Shown: piece by piece, positions 55,667 to 64,000 of the stretch
Layout of the letters: each line of letters opens with the position of its first letter
Numbering within the stretch: the first letter of the stretch is position 1
The notes under the pieces: model-generated
Seen by the model: only the letters and a program-made list of their open reading frames with translations
Told to the model about the DNA's origin: nothing
Database searches by the model: none
Program-made: the position numbers and the translations under genes
Source: Borreliella japonica
GTDB taxonomy: Bacteria; Spirochaetota; Spirochaetia; Borreliales; Borreliaceae
Assembly: GCF_900099615.1 (NCBI RefSeq)
Contig: NZ_FMTE01000002.1
Span: forward strand, 58,730 to 122,729
Length of the DNA: 64,000 bases
Reading direction: 5' to 3'

Positions 55667-57751
55667 TTATTTAACTTGCTTTAAGGTATTTAAATCCAAA
55701 ATAAGTAAAGTTTTAAACTCATCCTGCAAATAAATAAAATCCTTTCTCACAGAAAAGCTGGTAAAAGGCAAAATTTTATTCTCTGAAAGAACAAACTCAT
55801 CTAAATTTTTAGGAGAAAATTTAGCCAATCTCCAAGCATCACTACTATCCTTAACAACTACTAAAATCATTTTGGAGTCAACATATAAAGATGAATTTTT
55901 ACTAATCTCAAAATTAGACTCTGATATCACGTTTAAATTCTCAAGTTTATTAAGTATCTGAAGTTTAGCTTTTCCTGAATCCATTTTAATAACAACCAAA
56001 TCTTTTTCACGTTCATAAATTCCATACCGATGAATGCCTTGCTGAGTACTTTCTTCAAGTCTAACACCAGTATTTAAATCAATAAGTTGAAGTGTCCCTA
56101 AATTTGTAATCGGATCGATAACCTCTAAAAATATAGGACTACCGGAATCCACAGACATAGCAGTTAAATCTTCATTTAAAGAAGTAGATTGATCTTTAAC
56201 TTGAGACTTGGTTTTTTGCAAATCAACATCTTTGTTATTTGCATTCTCTTTTGAATTAATGTCACTATAAGAAGGCTTATCTAATGGCGATGACTCAGCA
56301 TCCTCATTACTGTTAGACTTGGAAATTTTATCTATTTTTTCAACCTCAGAAACAGGTTTTAAATTTTCTTTACTATCTAATTTTTTATCCTCTAATAATT
56401 TTTGATCTTCTGGTATCATCATTAGGTTTTCGTCATTATTCAAATCATCCGAACTTGCCTGTGATTTACCTTTGATTATTTCTTCTTCCTTGCCTTTAAT
56501 TTTTTCTTCGCTAGAAGATTTAAAATTTAATTCTTGATTAAGATCTAATGCTTTATGATCTTTACTTTTTAAAAGTTCTTCTTCACTTTTTTTGATTTCA
56601 ATTTGCTTTTCAATTTCTCTTTTTTGATTTTCATCACTAGTTTCTTTAAGCTGCTCTTGCAAATCCTCTAGACTCTCTTTTATCTGAAGCTGCTTATCAA
56701 CTTTAGGAGAACTTACATCACCAGGTTTTGGTAAATTCTTTTCCTTGTTAATCTCGTTAATATCCTCTTGAATCTTTTCTCTAACAGTAGCCCTTTGAAT
56801 ATCTAAATTATCTTCAAAAGAATCTAATTTTTGTTGAGCTTTATCAAGATCAACTGCCTTTTTATCTAGTTCTTCTTTTTGTTTCTTTTTAGCATCAACC
56901 TGACTTTCAATCTCTTTTTTATGCTCTTCATCTGTAGCCTTTTCAAGCTGATCCCTTAAATTCTCAATAGTTTCTGTTATATTAGAATCGTTTTCATTAA
57001 TATTATCTAATTCAATATCAATTTTATCTTGATCTGCTTTATGAGTTTCGCCTTGAATGTCTGTAATATCTCTTGCAAAGTTAACACCTGCTTCATTCTC
57101 ACTTAAAAGAGCTGCCACCACCTTATCTGTAACCAAACTGTCAATATCAATATCAGACTCAATATTTCCAGATAAAATATTCTTTTTAAGAGGAATAAAT
57201 ATTTGTGTCTTCCCAGCCCATTGACTATACACTCTAGAAAGACCTGCATTTTCTTTAGTTAAAGACTTCAAAGCGGCCTCGATATAAAACTCTTTATAAT
57301 AATCCAAATCTCCTCTATAAACAGCATTATATATTGTAATAACCTTAGCAATTAATTCTGCACTAGATCTCTCATAATCGAAAGACTTTATTAAATACCC
57401 TGTAAGAATTCTTCTTAGATTCAATATGCTGTCAAGCTGTGAATTACCACCAATAGAAAAAACATCAACACTTGCTTTTTTATCTTGATCGTCAATAAAT
57501 CTATTAATAAAATATTTACCATAGTAACTTGAATTGCTATTGGAATTGATCAAAGGTCTGGCTAAAAACTCCCCAATACCCACTATTTGTTCATATGTAT
57601 TTGTAGAATCATAAGGACCTTTATAATTTACAAACTCAAGATCCATATTAACAAAGTCCTTCAATTTCTTCTTATCAACTTCCCTTGCATTAAGGGGAAA
57701 TCCATTTAAAAAAATAAGAAAAAAACTAAAGATTAGTAACATTTTTTTCAT
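55667..57751 (-). CDS. Antigen p83/100
   Basis: A 694-residue exported protein, the well-known Lyme serodiagnostic antigen. It has a signal peptide (about 1-22), an N-terminal globular region (about 23-240), a long Lys/Glu/Asp-rich coiled-coil region (about 240-480, with EEHKKEIESQVDAKK repeats), and a C-terminal beta-strand region (about 510-694). The central part is the most variable part between species; it differs in many places from the B31 version I recall. The function is unknown. It lies 105 bases behind the propeller protein. Confidence 0.93.
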   Translation of the reverse strand: MKKMLLIFSFFLIFLNGFPLNAREVDKKKLKDFVNMDLEFVNYKGPYDSTNTYEQIVGIGEFLARPLINSNSNSSYYGKYFINRFIDDQDKKASVDVFSIGGNSQLDSILNLRRILTGYLIKSFDYERSSAELIAKVITIYNAVYRGDLDYYKEFYIEAALKSLTKENAGLSRVYSQWAGKTQIFIPLKKNILSGNIESDIDIDSLVTDKVVAALLSENEAGVNFARDITDIQGETHKADQDKIDIELDNINENDSNITETIENLRDQLEKATDEEHKKEIESQVDAKKKQKEELDKKAVDLDKAQQKLDSFEDNLDIQRATVREKIQEDINEINKEKNLPKPGDVSSPKVDKQLQIKESLEDLQEQLKETSDENQKREIEKQIEIKKSEEELLKSKDHKALDLNQELNFKSSSEEKIKGKEEEIIKGKSQASSDDLNNDENLMMIPEDQKLLEDKKLDSKENLKPVSEVEKIDKISKSNSNEDAESSPLDKPSYSDINSKENANNKDVDLQKTKSQVKDQSTSLNEDLTAMSVDSGSPIFLEVIDPITNLGTLQLIDLNTGVRLEESTQQGIHRYGIYEREKDLVVIKMDSGKAKLQILNKLENLNVISESNFEISKNSSLYVDSKMILVVVKDSSDAWRLAKFSPKNLDEFVLSENKILPFTSFSVRKDFIYLQDEFKTLLILDLNTLKQVK

Positions 57752-57856
57752 AAAAGAAATTCTCCTATAAATTTAATTATAACCTACCTTATCAACTAAA
57801 TTCACTAATTTAAACCTAATTTTAACATAATCAGATTTATATACAAAACAGTTAAT

Positions 57857-59536
57857 TCAATCTTGAATGCTTGAAATAATTTCATTAATGTATTTGTTAA
57901 TATTTTCAGAAAAATTTTGTCGTCTCATAAACATTAATAAATTTATATACTTATGCTTACAAAGTTTAAGAAGTTTGTCTGTTGAATTTAAAATTATATT
58001 TCTCAAATTTAAAATCACAGAATAAGCTATTTCCAAATTGCCTTGATAATTTAACACTATATTTTGAATGTAATTATATATAATACAATCTTGTCCATAA
58101 TAACTTTCAAATTTGGTAATAGTTTGAACTATGGTAATTATATTGTTAATATCTCTTTCTCTAATTGCCAAATTAATAAGACTCTTAATTGAAAATTCAT
58201 CATTAACATATACAAAATACCTATAAAGCTTACCCCTTGAAGCAATTCTATCAAGTCCTTTTTCTGGCAAAAGCCAAACATTAAAAGCTTTTTTATATAA
58301 ATTTAAATATTTTTTGGGAAAATTTCCATGTTTAGTTGCAAGAAAATCCAAAATCCCTAAAAATTTATCATACGCAGCGTTACTGTAACTAGAACTAAGA
58401 ATCTCATCAAGAAGTAAATAATTTTCATCATAATCTACAAAACTTTTCTCTTTTAAATCTATCCTACCTTGATTGTACTTATTGCCTCCAAAATGATTCC
58501 ATACGCTAACATCAAGTTCTTTATCGTATTTGTAATAATAAGTACTAAGAACCCAATCGCCCCCCCCTAAGACAATAATGCCTGAATTAGCACTAAGTCC
58601 TGACAAACCCTTAAGCTTAGCATCCACAAAAGATATATCAAAATTTTCTTCAAAAGACAAAATTCCATTTGATTTCGTAGAAATTAAAAGATTTCTATTA
58701 TTATAAAGAACGGCTTTCTCAATCTCAAAGTTCATTTTTTTTTTGAATTTAAGCTTAAAATTTCTATTTAAATCAAAAAACATACCAACACTTGAAATTG
58801 CGACATATTCTCCATTAAACTTTTCAAATAAAAAATTAACAGGAAAGTCTAACTTAATAGAGCCAACAACTTCCCCAAAATCTCTCCCATAAGCAACAAT
58901 ATGACCTGACTTATGCCCAACAACTACCTCTTTTTTTGTATTTATCATTAACAAAAAAGGAAAAGCAATTAGTCTGGAAAACCATTTCTTATCACCTAAA
59001 GAATCAAACAAAAATATTTTATCATTTTCACTTGCAATGCAAAAATCACCATTATCAAAAACTACAGGAGAAGTAGCAGGTCTACCATCTATCTTAACCT
59101 CAAACATTTTTTTTCCACTCTCTAAATCAATAGAAACAACCCTCTCGTCAGCAAGGGGAATTAAAATGCTAACATTACCTATGGCAGGAACACCTAAAGG
59201 TGAAAAATCAAGCTTATACTTCCAAATAAGTTTTCCTCTTTTGATCTTTTCAACTTCATTTCTAACTGTAATAACATAATACCCATTATCAAAATCTTTC
59301 AAAAGAAAAGAATATGGGATTCTATCCAATCTATAAGAATATTTCTTCTCAAATGACATTGTATAAGTAGTAAGCCATCTATCTTTTGTTAAAACCGTAA
59401 TAGTATCACGTTTTTCATCAATAATTGGATTGCCTACAACTTTACCGGTTAATGCTTTTTGAAAATATAAATTAATACTAGAATAAAGCCTTAAAAAAGA
59501 AACTGAAAACACAAATATAAAAAGTACACATCTCAA
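57857..59536 (-). CDS. Exported beta-propeller (PQQ/WD40-like) protein
   Basis: A 559-residue protein with a signal peptide (about 1-19), a beta-propeller region (about 25-350) with repeated GxxxxxD-type blades such as VVSIDLESGKKMFEVK and KIFLFDSLGDKKWF, and a helical C-terminal part (about 375-559). It resembles BamB-like propellers in form but I cannot assign it to the BAM complex. It carries an 8-G run at 58560-58567 (LGGGDW). It lies between the ABC-F gene and p83/100. Confidence 0.8.
   Translation of the reverse strand: MRCVLFIFVFSVSFLRLYSSINLYFQKALTGKVVGNPIIDEKRDTITVLTKDRWLTTYTMSFEKKYSYRLDRIPYSFLLKDFDNGYYVITVRNEVEKIKRGKLIWKYKLDFSPLGVPAIGNVSILIPLADERVVSIDLESGKKMFEVKIDGRPATSPVVFDNGDFCIASENDKIFLFDSLGDKKWFSRLIAFPFLLMINTKKEVVVGHKSGHIVAYGRDFGEVVGSIKLDFPVNFLFEKFNGEYVAISSVGMFFDLNRNFKLKFKKKMNFEIEKAVLYNNRNLLISTKSNGILSFEENFDISFVDAKLKGLSGLSANSGIIVLGGGDWVLSTYYYKYDKELDVSVWNHFGGNKYNQGRIDLKEKSFVDYDENYLLLDEILSSSYSNAAYDKFLGILDFLATKHGNFPKKYLNLYKKAFNVWLLPEKGLDRIASRGKLYRYFVYVNDEFSIKSLINLAIRERDINNIITIVQTITKFESYYGQDCIIYNYIQNIVLNYQGNLEIAYSVILNLRNIILNSTDKLLKLCKHKYINLLMFMRRQNFSENINKYINEIISSIQD
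58560..58567 (-). repeat. Eight-base G homopolymer in the propeller gene
   Basis: Eight C on the plus strand (GGG GGG GGC context, L-G-G-G-D-W), the second longest G/C run in the window. Confidence 0.7.
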
Positions 59537-59571
59537 AACAAAAAACCTTTTGGGTTTTAAAAAAACCGCTA

Positions 59572-61203
59572 TTAAAGCCTAAAAACAGCATTATCACCAT
59601 AAAGGTTGTTTCTCAAATCTCTAATCTTAGTATCATCAACATACTCAGAAAAAGTCATATATCGATCAATTATTCCGTTAGGAGTAAACTCAATAATTCT
59701 ATTGGCAACAGTATCTATAAATTGATGATCATGCGATGTAAAAAGAACAACTCCTTTAAACTCTTTAAGCCCAGCATTTAAAGAGGTAATTGCTTCAAGG
59801 TCTAAATGGTTTGTGGGCTGGTCCAGTATCAAAACATTTGCTCCGCTAAGCATAGCCTTAGCAAGCATACATCTTACTTTTTCTCCTCCTGAGAGAACAT
59901 TTACCTTCTTTAAAGCTTCATCTTGACTGAAAAGCATTCTACCTAAAAATCCTCTAATATAAGTTTCATCTTGCTCTTTTGAATACTGACGCAACCAATC
60001 AACTAAATTCAAATCTAAATCAAAATATTTTCCATTATCCTTATTAAAATATGAAAAATTAACAGTAGCTCCCCATTCATAATGACCTTTATAATTTCTA
60101 TCTTCATTTGTAATAATATCAAACAAAAAAGTTGCAAACATAGGATTTCCCAAAAAAACAATCTTTTGCTGGGGTTCAATAATACTGCTAAATTTATTTA
60201 AAATTAAATTTCCTTCAAATTCTTTTATCAAATTTTTAATTGTAAGAACATTCTTACCAAGTTCTCTTTCGATTTTAAAATTAACATAAGGAAACTTCCT
60301 TGAAGAAGGCTTTAAATCTTCAACCTTTATTTTTTCAATCAGCTTTTTCCTTGATGTTGCTTGCCTAGACTTAGATGCATTACTAGAAAATCTTTGAATG
60401 AATGTCTTAAGTTCAGCAATTTTATCTTCAGATCGCTTTTTAGCATCTTTTAGCTGCTTGTTTAAAATCTGGCTTGTTTCATACCAAAAATCATAATTTC
60501 CAAGATACAATTGAATCTTCCCATAATCAATGTCAACAATATGGGTACAAACTTGATTTAAAAAATGTCTATCGTGAGATACAACAATGACTGTATTTTC
60601 AAAGTTAATTAAAAACTCTTCTAGCCATTTAATAGATTGTAAATCAAGGTTGTTAGTAGGCTCATCAAGAAGTAATATATCGGGCTCACCAAAAAGCGCT
60701 TGCGCTAAAAGAACTCTGACCTTTAAAGCCCCTTCAATATCACACATTAAATTATTATGAATTGACTCATCTATTCCAAGACCCTTAAGAAGAACTGCTG
60801 CATCGGATTCGGCCTCGTATCCTCCAAGCTCTGAAAATTCTGCTTCAAGCTCCCCGACTCTAATCCCATCTTCATCACTAAAATCAAGTTTATTATAAAT
60901 TTCATCTTTTTCTTTTTGAACAGAATAAAGTCTTTTGTGCCCCATAATAACAGTATCGATAACCTTACATGCATCATAAGCAAATTGATCTTGCTCAAGA
61001 GCCGCTACTCTTTGATTTTTAGGAATAAATATTTCACCCTTAGTAGATTCAATCATTCCTCCTAGCACTTTCAAAAAAGTACTTTTTCCTGCCCCATTAG
61101 CACCAATTATTCCATAACAATTTCCAGGAGAAAATTTAATGTTTACATCTTTGAATAAAACTCTCCCCCCAAATGCAACTTCCAAATTATTTACAGTTAT
61201 CAA
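59572..61203 (-). CDS. ABC-F family ATPase (YbiT-like) with degenerate second Walker A
   Basis: A 543-residue ribosome-associated type ABC-F protein with two ABC domains. The first has Walker A GANGAGKST (residues 34-42), a weak signature (IEGALKVR) and Walker B LLLDEPTNNLD, as in YbiT. The second has signature LSGGEKVR and LILDQPTNHLD (Gln for the catalytic Glu), but the Walker A position reads VFLGNPMFATF (about 345-355), with no G-K-S/T. So only one complete P-loop remains. There is no membrane domain. It is divergent from groES. Confidence 0.9.
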   Translation of the reverse strand: MITVNNLEVAFGGRVLFKDVNIKFSPGNCYGIIGANGAGKSTFLKVLGGMIESTKGEIFIPKNQRVAALEQDQFAYDACKVIDTVIMGHKRLYSVQKEKDEIYNKLDFSDEDGIRVGELEAEFSELGGYEAESDAAVLLKGLGIDESIHNNLMCDIEGALKVRVLLAQALFGEPDILLLDEPTNNLDLQSIKWLEEFLINFENTVIVVSHDRHFLNQVCTHIVDIDYGKIQLYLGNYDFWYETSQILNKQLKDAKKRSEDKIAELKTFIQRFSSNASKSRQATSRKKLIEKIKVEDLKPSSRKFPYVNFKIERELGKNVLTIKNLIKEFEGNLILNKFSSIIEPQQKIVFLGNPMFATFLFDIITNEDRNYKGHYEWGATVNFSYFNKDNGKYFDLDLNLVDWLRQYSKEQDETYIRGFLGRMLFSQDEALKKVNVLSGGEKVRCMLAKAMLSGANVLILDQPTNHLDLEAITSLNAGLKEFKGVVLFTSHDHQFIDTVANRIIEFTPNGIIDRYMTFSEYVDDTKIRDLRNNLYGDNAVFRL

Positions 61204-61246
61204 ACCATTACCCTGCCTAAAATTGATATTCTAATAAGAAAATTAT

Positions 61247-61271
61247 CTTGAAAATTAATTTAATTTTCAAG
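61247..61271. promoter_or_regulatory. 12-bp perfect inverted repeat upstream of groES
   Basis: CTTGAAAATTAA (61247-61258) and TTAATTTTCAAG (61260-61271) flank one T. It lies 15 bases before the groES -35 box and 43 bases before the ABC-F start, in a divergent gap. It is not a CIRCE element. Confidence 0.5.
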
Positions 61272-61286
61272 CACTATATAAATATA

Positions 61287-61316
61287 TTGACTCAACTCTC
61301 AATTTTTTCGTATATT
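61287..61316 (+). promoter_or_regulatory. Promoter of groES
   Basis: TTGACT (61287-61292), an 18-base spacer and TATATT (61311-61316), 30 bases before the start codon. Confidence 0.6.
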
Positions 61317-61346
61317 TAATATTATTAACATAAGGAGATGTTTGAA

Positions 61347-61619
61347 ATGAAAAATATTAAGCCTTTAGCTGATAGAGTTTTAATAAAAATTAAAGAAGCT
61401 GAGAGTAAAACAATCTCGGGACTTTACATACCAGAAAATGCAAAAGAAAAAACAAATATTGGGACAGTCATAGCCATTGGTTCTAACAAAGAAGAGATCA
61501 CTGTAAAAGTTGGCGACACTGTACTTTATGAAAAGTATGCAGGAGCTGCTGTGAAAATCGAGAATAAAGAACATTTAATACTAAAAGCAAAAGAAATAGT
61601 TGCAATAATAGAAGAGTAA
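61347..61619 (+). CDS. groES: Co-chaperonin GroES
   Basis: The 90-residue protein ([14 protein letters not shown], mobile loop around residues 17-34, KYAGAAVKI) caps GroEL during folding. The ATG at 61347 is 9 bases from AAGGAG; the ATG at 61338 abuts that site and is unlikely. groEL is not next to it: groES stands alone, followed by a terminator, an arrangement recalled for Lyme spirochaetes. Confidence 0.96.
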
Positions 61620-61645
61620 AAAGCTAAGTAGCTAAACTTAGCTTT
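61620..61645 (+). terminator. Terminator of groES
   Basis: AAAGCTAAGT (61620-61629) pairs exactly with ACTTAGCTTT (61636-61645) around a 6-base loop, directly after the groES stop. Confidence 0.65.
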
Positions 61646-61704
61646 AGTCTTTACGAGAAATATTTTATAAAGACTATTAAAAAAAATAAGGTTCTGGTTT
61701 TAGT

Positions 61705-61803
61705 ATGAATAAAAAAAGTGATCATGCCTTAAAAGAGAAAGCAGAAATGATAGAAGGTTTTGTTCTTTTAAAGAAGGAACTACTAAAATTTCTAAATATT
61801 TAG
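61705..61803 (+). CDS. Possible 32-residue small protein
   Basis: An ATG-to-TAG frame of 32 codons plus stop in the 320-base gap between groES and mnmD; the product is MNKKSDHALKEKAEMIEGFV followed by LLKKELLKFLNI, an amphipathic basic helix. No ribosome site is visible. It may be a true small protein, a gene remnant or chance. The gap otherwise holds the groES terminator and the hairpin at 61896-61927. Confidence 0.25.
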   Translation: MNKKSDHALKEKAEMIEGFVLLKKELLKFLNI

Positions 61804-61895
61804 AAATAAAAATTTTTTTATTAAAACTTGCAGTCTTCAATGAAAATTACAAGTTTGTCATAAAAACTTATTATTCTGATCAATCAAATTAAAAA

Positions 61896-61927
61896 TTTCA
61901 AGCTTACAGGGTTTTGTAAGCTTGAAA
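61896..61927 (+). repeat. 13-bp hairpin in the mnmD leader
   Basis: TTTCAAGCTTACA (61896-61908) pairs exactly with TGTAAGCTTGAAA (61915-61927) around GGGTTT. It ends 12 bases before the mnmD ATG, with no T-tract on the plus strand, so a leader structure is more likely than a terminator. Confidence 0.5.
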
Positions 61928-61939
61928 AAATGAACTTAA

Positions 61940-62617
61940 ATGAAAAAAACAATTTTTAAAGAAAGCACCATATATTCAAGCAAATTCGATGACATTTATT
62001 ACAATCCAAGGTATGGGATCGAAGAGAGTTTTTATACCTTTATTAAAGGCTGCAATCTAGATTTAGAATTAAAAACAAAAGAAAATCTTTTAATAGCAGA
62101 ATTGGGATTTGGAACAGGATTAAACTTTATATGTCTTTTAAAATTCATAAAAGAAAATAACATAACGTCAAAGATTAATTATTATTCCATAGAAAAATTT
62201 CCACTCAAAAAAAACACAATAATGCAAATTTCAAAATTCTTCATTAAAGAAACCGACTATTTCAAATTGATGTTAAAGCATTATCCCAAAATTCCAAAAA
62301 AAAATTTAAAACTGAAAATAACAGAAAATGTTAATTTAAAAATTTTAATTGGAAACGCTAAAATAAAAATTAAAGAAATTCCAAAAAATGTAGAATACTG
62401 GTTTTTAGATGGATTTAATCCTAAAAAAAATCCTGAAATGTGGAACAATGAAATATTCAATTTAATTTCTGAGAAAAGCAGTTCAGAATGCAAGCTTTCA
62501 ACGTTTTCCTCTGCAAGGATTGTAAAAGATGGCTTAAAACTTGCTAATTTTAAACACATTCACATAGAAAAAGGATTTGGAAACAAAAGACATATGATAA
62601 AAGCTCAAAAAAATTAA
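61940..62617 (+). CDS. mnmD: MnmD-like tRNA 5-aminomethyl-uridine methyltransferase
   Basis: The 225-residue protein has the SAM-binding AELGFGTGLNFICLL (about 49-63), the family motif YWFLDGFNPKKNPEMW (about 152-167) and STFSSARIVKDGL...GFGNKRHM. This is the methyltransferase half of MnmC (DUF752), which makes mnm5U34 in tRNA. The oxidase half is absent here; an MnmC-oxidase-like protein is coded at 44521-45588. A strong leader hairpin precedes the ATG, and no ribosome site is obvious. Confidence 0.9.
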   Translation: MKKTIFKESTIYSSKFDDIYYNPRYGIEESFYTFIKGCNLDLELKTKENLLIAELGFGTGLNFICLLKFIKENNITSKINYYSIEKFPLKKNTIMQISKFFIKETDYFKLMLKHYPKIPKKNLKLKITENVNLKILIGNAKIKIKEIPKNVEYWFLDGFNPKKNPEMWNNEIFNLISEKSSSECKLSTFSSARIVKDGLKLANFKHIHIEKGFGNKRHMIKAQKN

Positions 62618-62701
62618 AAAATTACTTATGATATAAACTGTTAAAAAAATAATTCTAACAAAATATGATATACTGTCAAATGGAGAAAAAGGAGAATTTT
62701 A

Positions 62702-63298
62702 ATGACAAGAAAAATATTTATTGTAGCCTTAATCTTTTTAATATCCAATAGTTATATTTTTGGAAAAGACACAATCAAAGATTTGTTCTTTATACAAGAT
62801 ATATTAATAAAAAAAGAAAAATATTCTGAAGTTCTAAATAATGCAAGCCTTGAAGGCATTATTGAAATTGAGCATAATGGATCATACATCAAAGATCACG
62901 ATTCAGAAGTTAAGCTTATCCTGAAAGAAAACGGATATAGAAGAAATTTCAGCTTTTTCAATCTTTTAAATACTAGCAATATAATCAAAAGTCTAAGCTT
63001 ATTTAATGGTAGACCAAAAAGCATTAAAGAAAACGAAATCGTATTATTAGGCACAAAAATGATTAAAGAAAATCCCAATAAACAGTATCAAGACGATGAT
63101 GATTTTGAATTAAAACTAAGCGTAACTAGCAAAAGTAATCAAATTTATTTAATTCTTGATTTTGAGTTTCTCTTTGATCAAAGAAAAACGTTTCCATCAA
63201 TTTACATCAAAGAAGAAGATGTACCAATAATAATAAATAGCTTCATGAAACTACAAGATTCAAAATTCTTATCTCCTCAAACATTAAATAACAATTAA
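62702..63298 (+). CDS. Exported protein of unknown function
   Basis: No family recognised. The 198-residue protein has a signal peptide (about 1-20, ending SYIFG) and a mixed alpha/beta body with an acidic DDDDFE stretch near residue 137. No lipobox. GGAG lies a few bases before the ATG and TATACT at about 62669-62674 could be a -10 box. It is convergent with valS. The next 91 bases show only a weak hairpin. Confidence 0.75.
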   Translation: MTRKIFIVALIFLISNSYIFGKDTIKDLFFIQDILIKKEKYSEVLNNASLEGIIEIEHNGSYIKDHDSEVKLILKENGYRRNFSFFNLLNTSNIIKSLSLFNGRPKSIKENEIVLLGTKMIKENPNKQYQDDDDFELKLSVTSKSNQIYLILDFEFLFDQRKTFPSIYIKEEDVPIIINSFMKLQDSKFLSPQTLNNN

Positions 63299-63389
63299 GA
63301 GCGTAAAATGCTATTTTTAACAAAAAGCATGACTTTTGCTGAAAAAATAACCATAACAAATTCAATTGCATAATAATTTTTTAAATTTT

Positions 63390-64000
63390 TTACAGATTTT
63401 TTAAATTAAAAATATAACTATTTATCTTCTTGATTAAAGAAGAAAATTCTACAAATTTTAATTTCTCGGATTCAATAATTTCCTTAGGAGCATTCATTAA
63501 AAAATCTTCATTTTCAAGCTTCTTTGAAACAGAAATCTTAAGCATCTTATACTTTTCAAGCTGCTTTTCAAGCCTTATTAACTCCTTGGTTTTATCTATC
63601 AATAACTTAACGTCTGCATAAATTTCAAAACCAACTACAGCTACACCCAACATGCCATCACAATTTTCATTGTAAAATATATTCTTAAAATTAATCATTC
63701 TTTTTGCAATGCTCTCATTGTCCTTAAAGTATCTTTCATATTTAAAGTCAGCATCAAACTTTAAAGCAACATCAATTTCAATGCTAGAAGATATATTGAA
63801 TTCACTCTTAAATGTTCTAATGGCTACAATGAAAGTTTTAAATACTTTAAAACTTTCAAATTCTTCTTGAAAATTATTGGTGATATCAAAACTCGGATAT
63901 TCATTTAAGGCTAAAATATCTCCTTTTTCTGAAAATTCAGAATAAATTTTTTCTGTAACAAAAGGAATAAACGGGTGTAAAATTAATAATGCTTTTTTAA
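63390..64000 (-). CDS. valS: Valyl-tRNA synthetase, C-terminal part (cut by window edge)
   Basis: About 203 C-terminal codons are present; the 5' part lies beyond the right edge. The frame is continuous to 64000, with the anticodon-binding domain piece LLILHPFIPFVTEKIYSEFS, shown in part, near the edge, and the C-terminal coiled-coil arm LEKQLEKYKMLKISVSKKLENEDF followed by FLMNAPKEIIESEKLK, both typical of ValRS. Confidence 0.95.
   Translation of the reverse strand, partial: KKALLILHPFIPFVTEKIYSEFSEKGDILALNEYPSFDITNNFQEEFESFKVFKTFIVAIRTFKSEFNISSSIEIDVALKFDADFKYERYFKDNESIAKRMINFKNIFYNENCDGMLGVAVVGFEIYADVKLLIDKTKELIRLEKQLEKYKMLKISVSKKLENEDFLMNAPKEIIESEKLKFVEFSSLIKKINSYIFNLKNL

Noticed and set aside
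61204..61346. CIRCE heat-shock operator before groES
   Set aside because: Looked for TTAGCACTC and GAGTGCTAA arms; not present. The inverted repeat found there has a different sequence.
61930..61959. Nine-codon ATG frame just before mnmD (MNLNEKNNF)
   Set aside because: It overlaps the mnmD start out of frame without a ribosome site; too short to support as a leader peptide.
63299..63389. Terminator between the exported protein gene and valS
   Set aside because: Only an imperfect stem (ATGCT/AGCAT with a bulge) is visible, too weak to list as a feature.
1..64000. Mobile elements, prophage or CRISPR arrays
   Set aside because: No transposase, integrase, phage structural gene, terminal inverted repeats or spaced direct repeats were seen; gene content is uniformly core and collinear with memory of the Lyme spirochaete chromosome.

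Overview
This window looks like a piece of the linear chromosome of a Lyme-group spirochaete (Borreliella / Borrelia burgdorferi sensu lato). The DNA is very AT-rich. It encodes the p83/100 antigen, the Hk2-Rrp2 two-component pair, an RpoS gene preceded by a sigma-54 promoter, and single-copy periplasmic-flagellar genes. From memory, the gene order matches the B. burgdorferi B31 segment between valS and infB. Several proteins (for example p83/100) differ from the B31 versions I remember, so this may be another species or strain. I see no insertion sequence, prophage, CRISPR array or plasmid-type gene. It is a core-genome region.

Layout. 1-13118 (minus strand): infB start, nusA and rimP; then comF-like and mutS; then skp-like, bamA and tamB, an outer-membrane assembly unit. 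13203-14454 (plus): tmk and an unknown exported protein. 14451-27380 (minus): thymidine kinase; the tRNA-Gln, rplY, pth, tilS, ftsH unit; spoVG; and a long translation, ribosome and GTPase set (rsfS, LCP protein, nadD, obg, rpmA, prp-like, rplU, apt, DUF2147). 27593-40382 (plus): flhO, flgG, flgA; flgI, flgJ, rpoS and a divergent polysaccharide deacetylase, tsaD, pdxK; then murG, cvpA-like, holB, hk2, rrp2. 40625-44312 (mixed strands): LysM/M23 peptidase, MazG-like, DUF368, tRNA-Leu, a lipoprotein and clpP2. 44521-50950 (plus): MnmC-type oxidoreductase, RNase Z and a GldA/GldF/GldG/DUF4340-type ABC cluster. 51149-55308: an acidic protein with a 10-G tract, an FtsB/DivIC-like protein, an orphan OppBC permease pair and nth. 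55430-64000: tRNA-Arg and tRNA-Pro, p83/100, a beta-propeller protein, a YbiT-like ABC-F protein, groES, mnmD, an exported unknown and the valS 3' part.

How it fits together. The window holds the activator (Rrp2, 39024-40382) and its known target, the sigma-54 promoter of rpoS (31482-31499). Envelope work is heavily represented: BamA, TamB, Skp, MurG, LCP, DUF368, M23 peptidase, FtsB-like. So is tRNA and translation quality control: TilS, Pth, TsaD, MnmD plus an MnmC-oxidase-like protein, RNase Z, RsfS, Obg.

I did not find a dramatic new system. The points most worth a second look are: flgA whose signal peptide lies upstream of any ordinary start codon (an ATA sits at the right place); a 10-base G tract inside a coding region; endonuclease III lacking its fourth Fe-S cysteine; an ABC-F protein that lost its second Walker A; a Prp-type protease beside an L27 gene with no cleavable extension; separate genes for the two halves of MnmC; a zinc ribbon at the end of NusA; and a set of long inverted repeats in divergent promoter regions, one of which buries a start codon behind rpoS.
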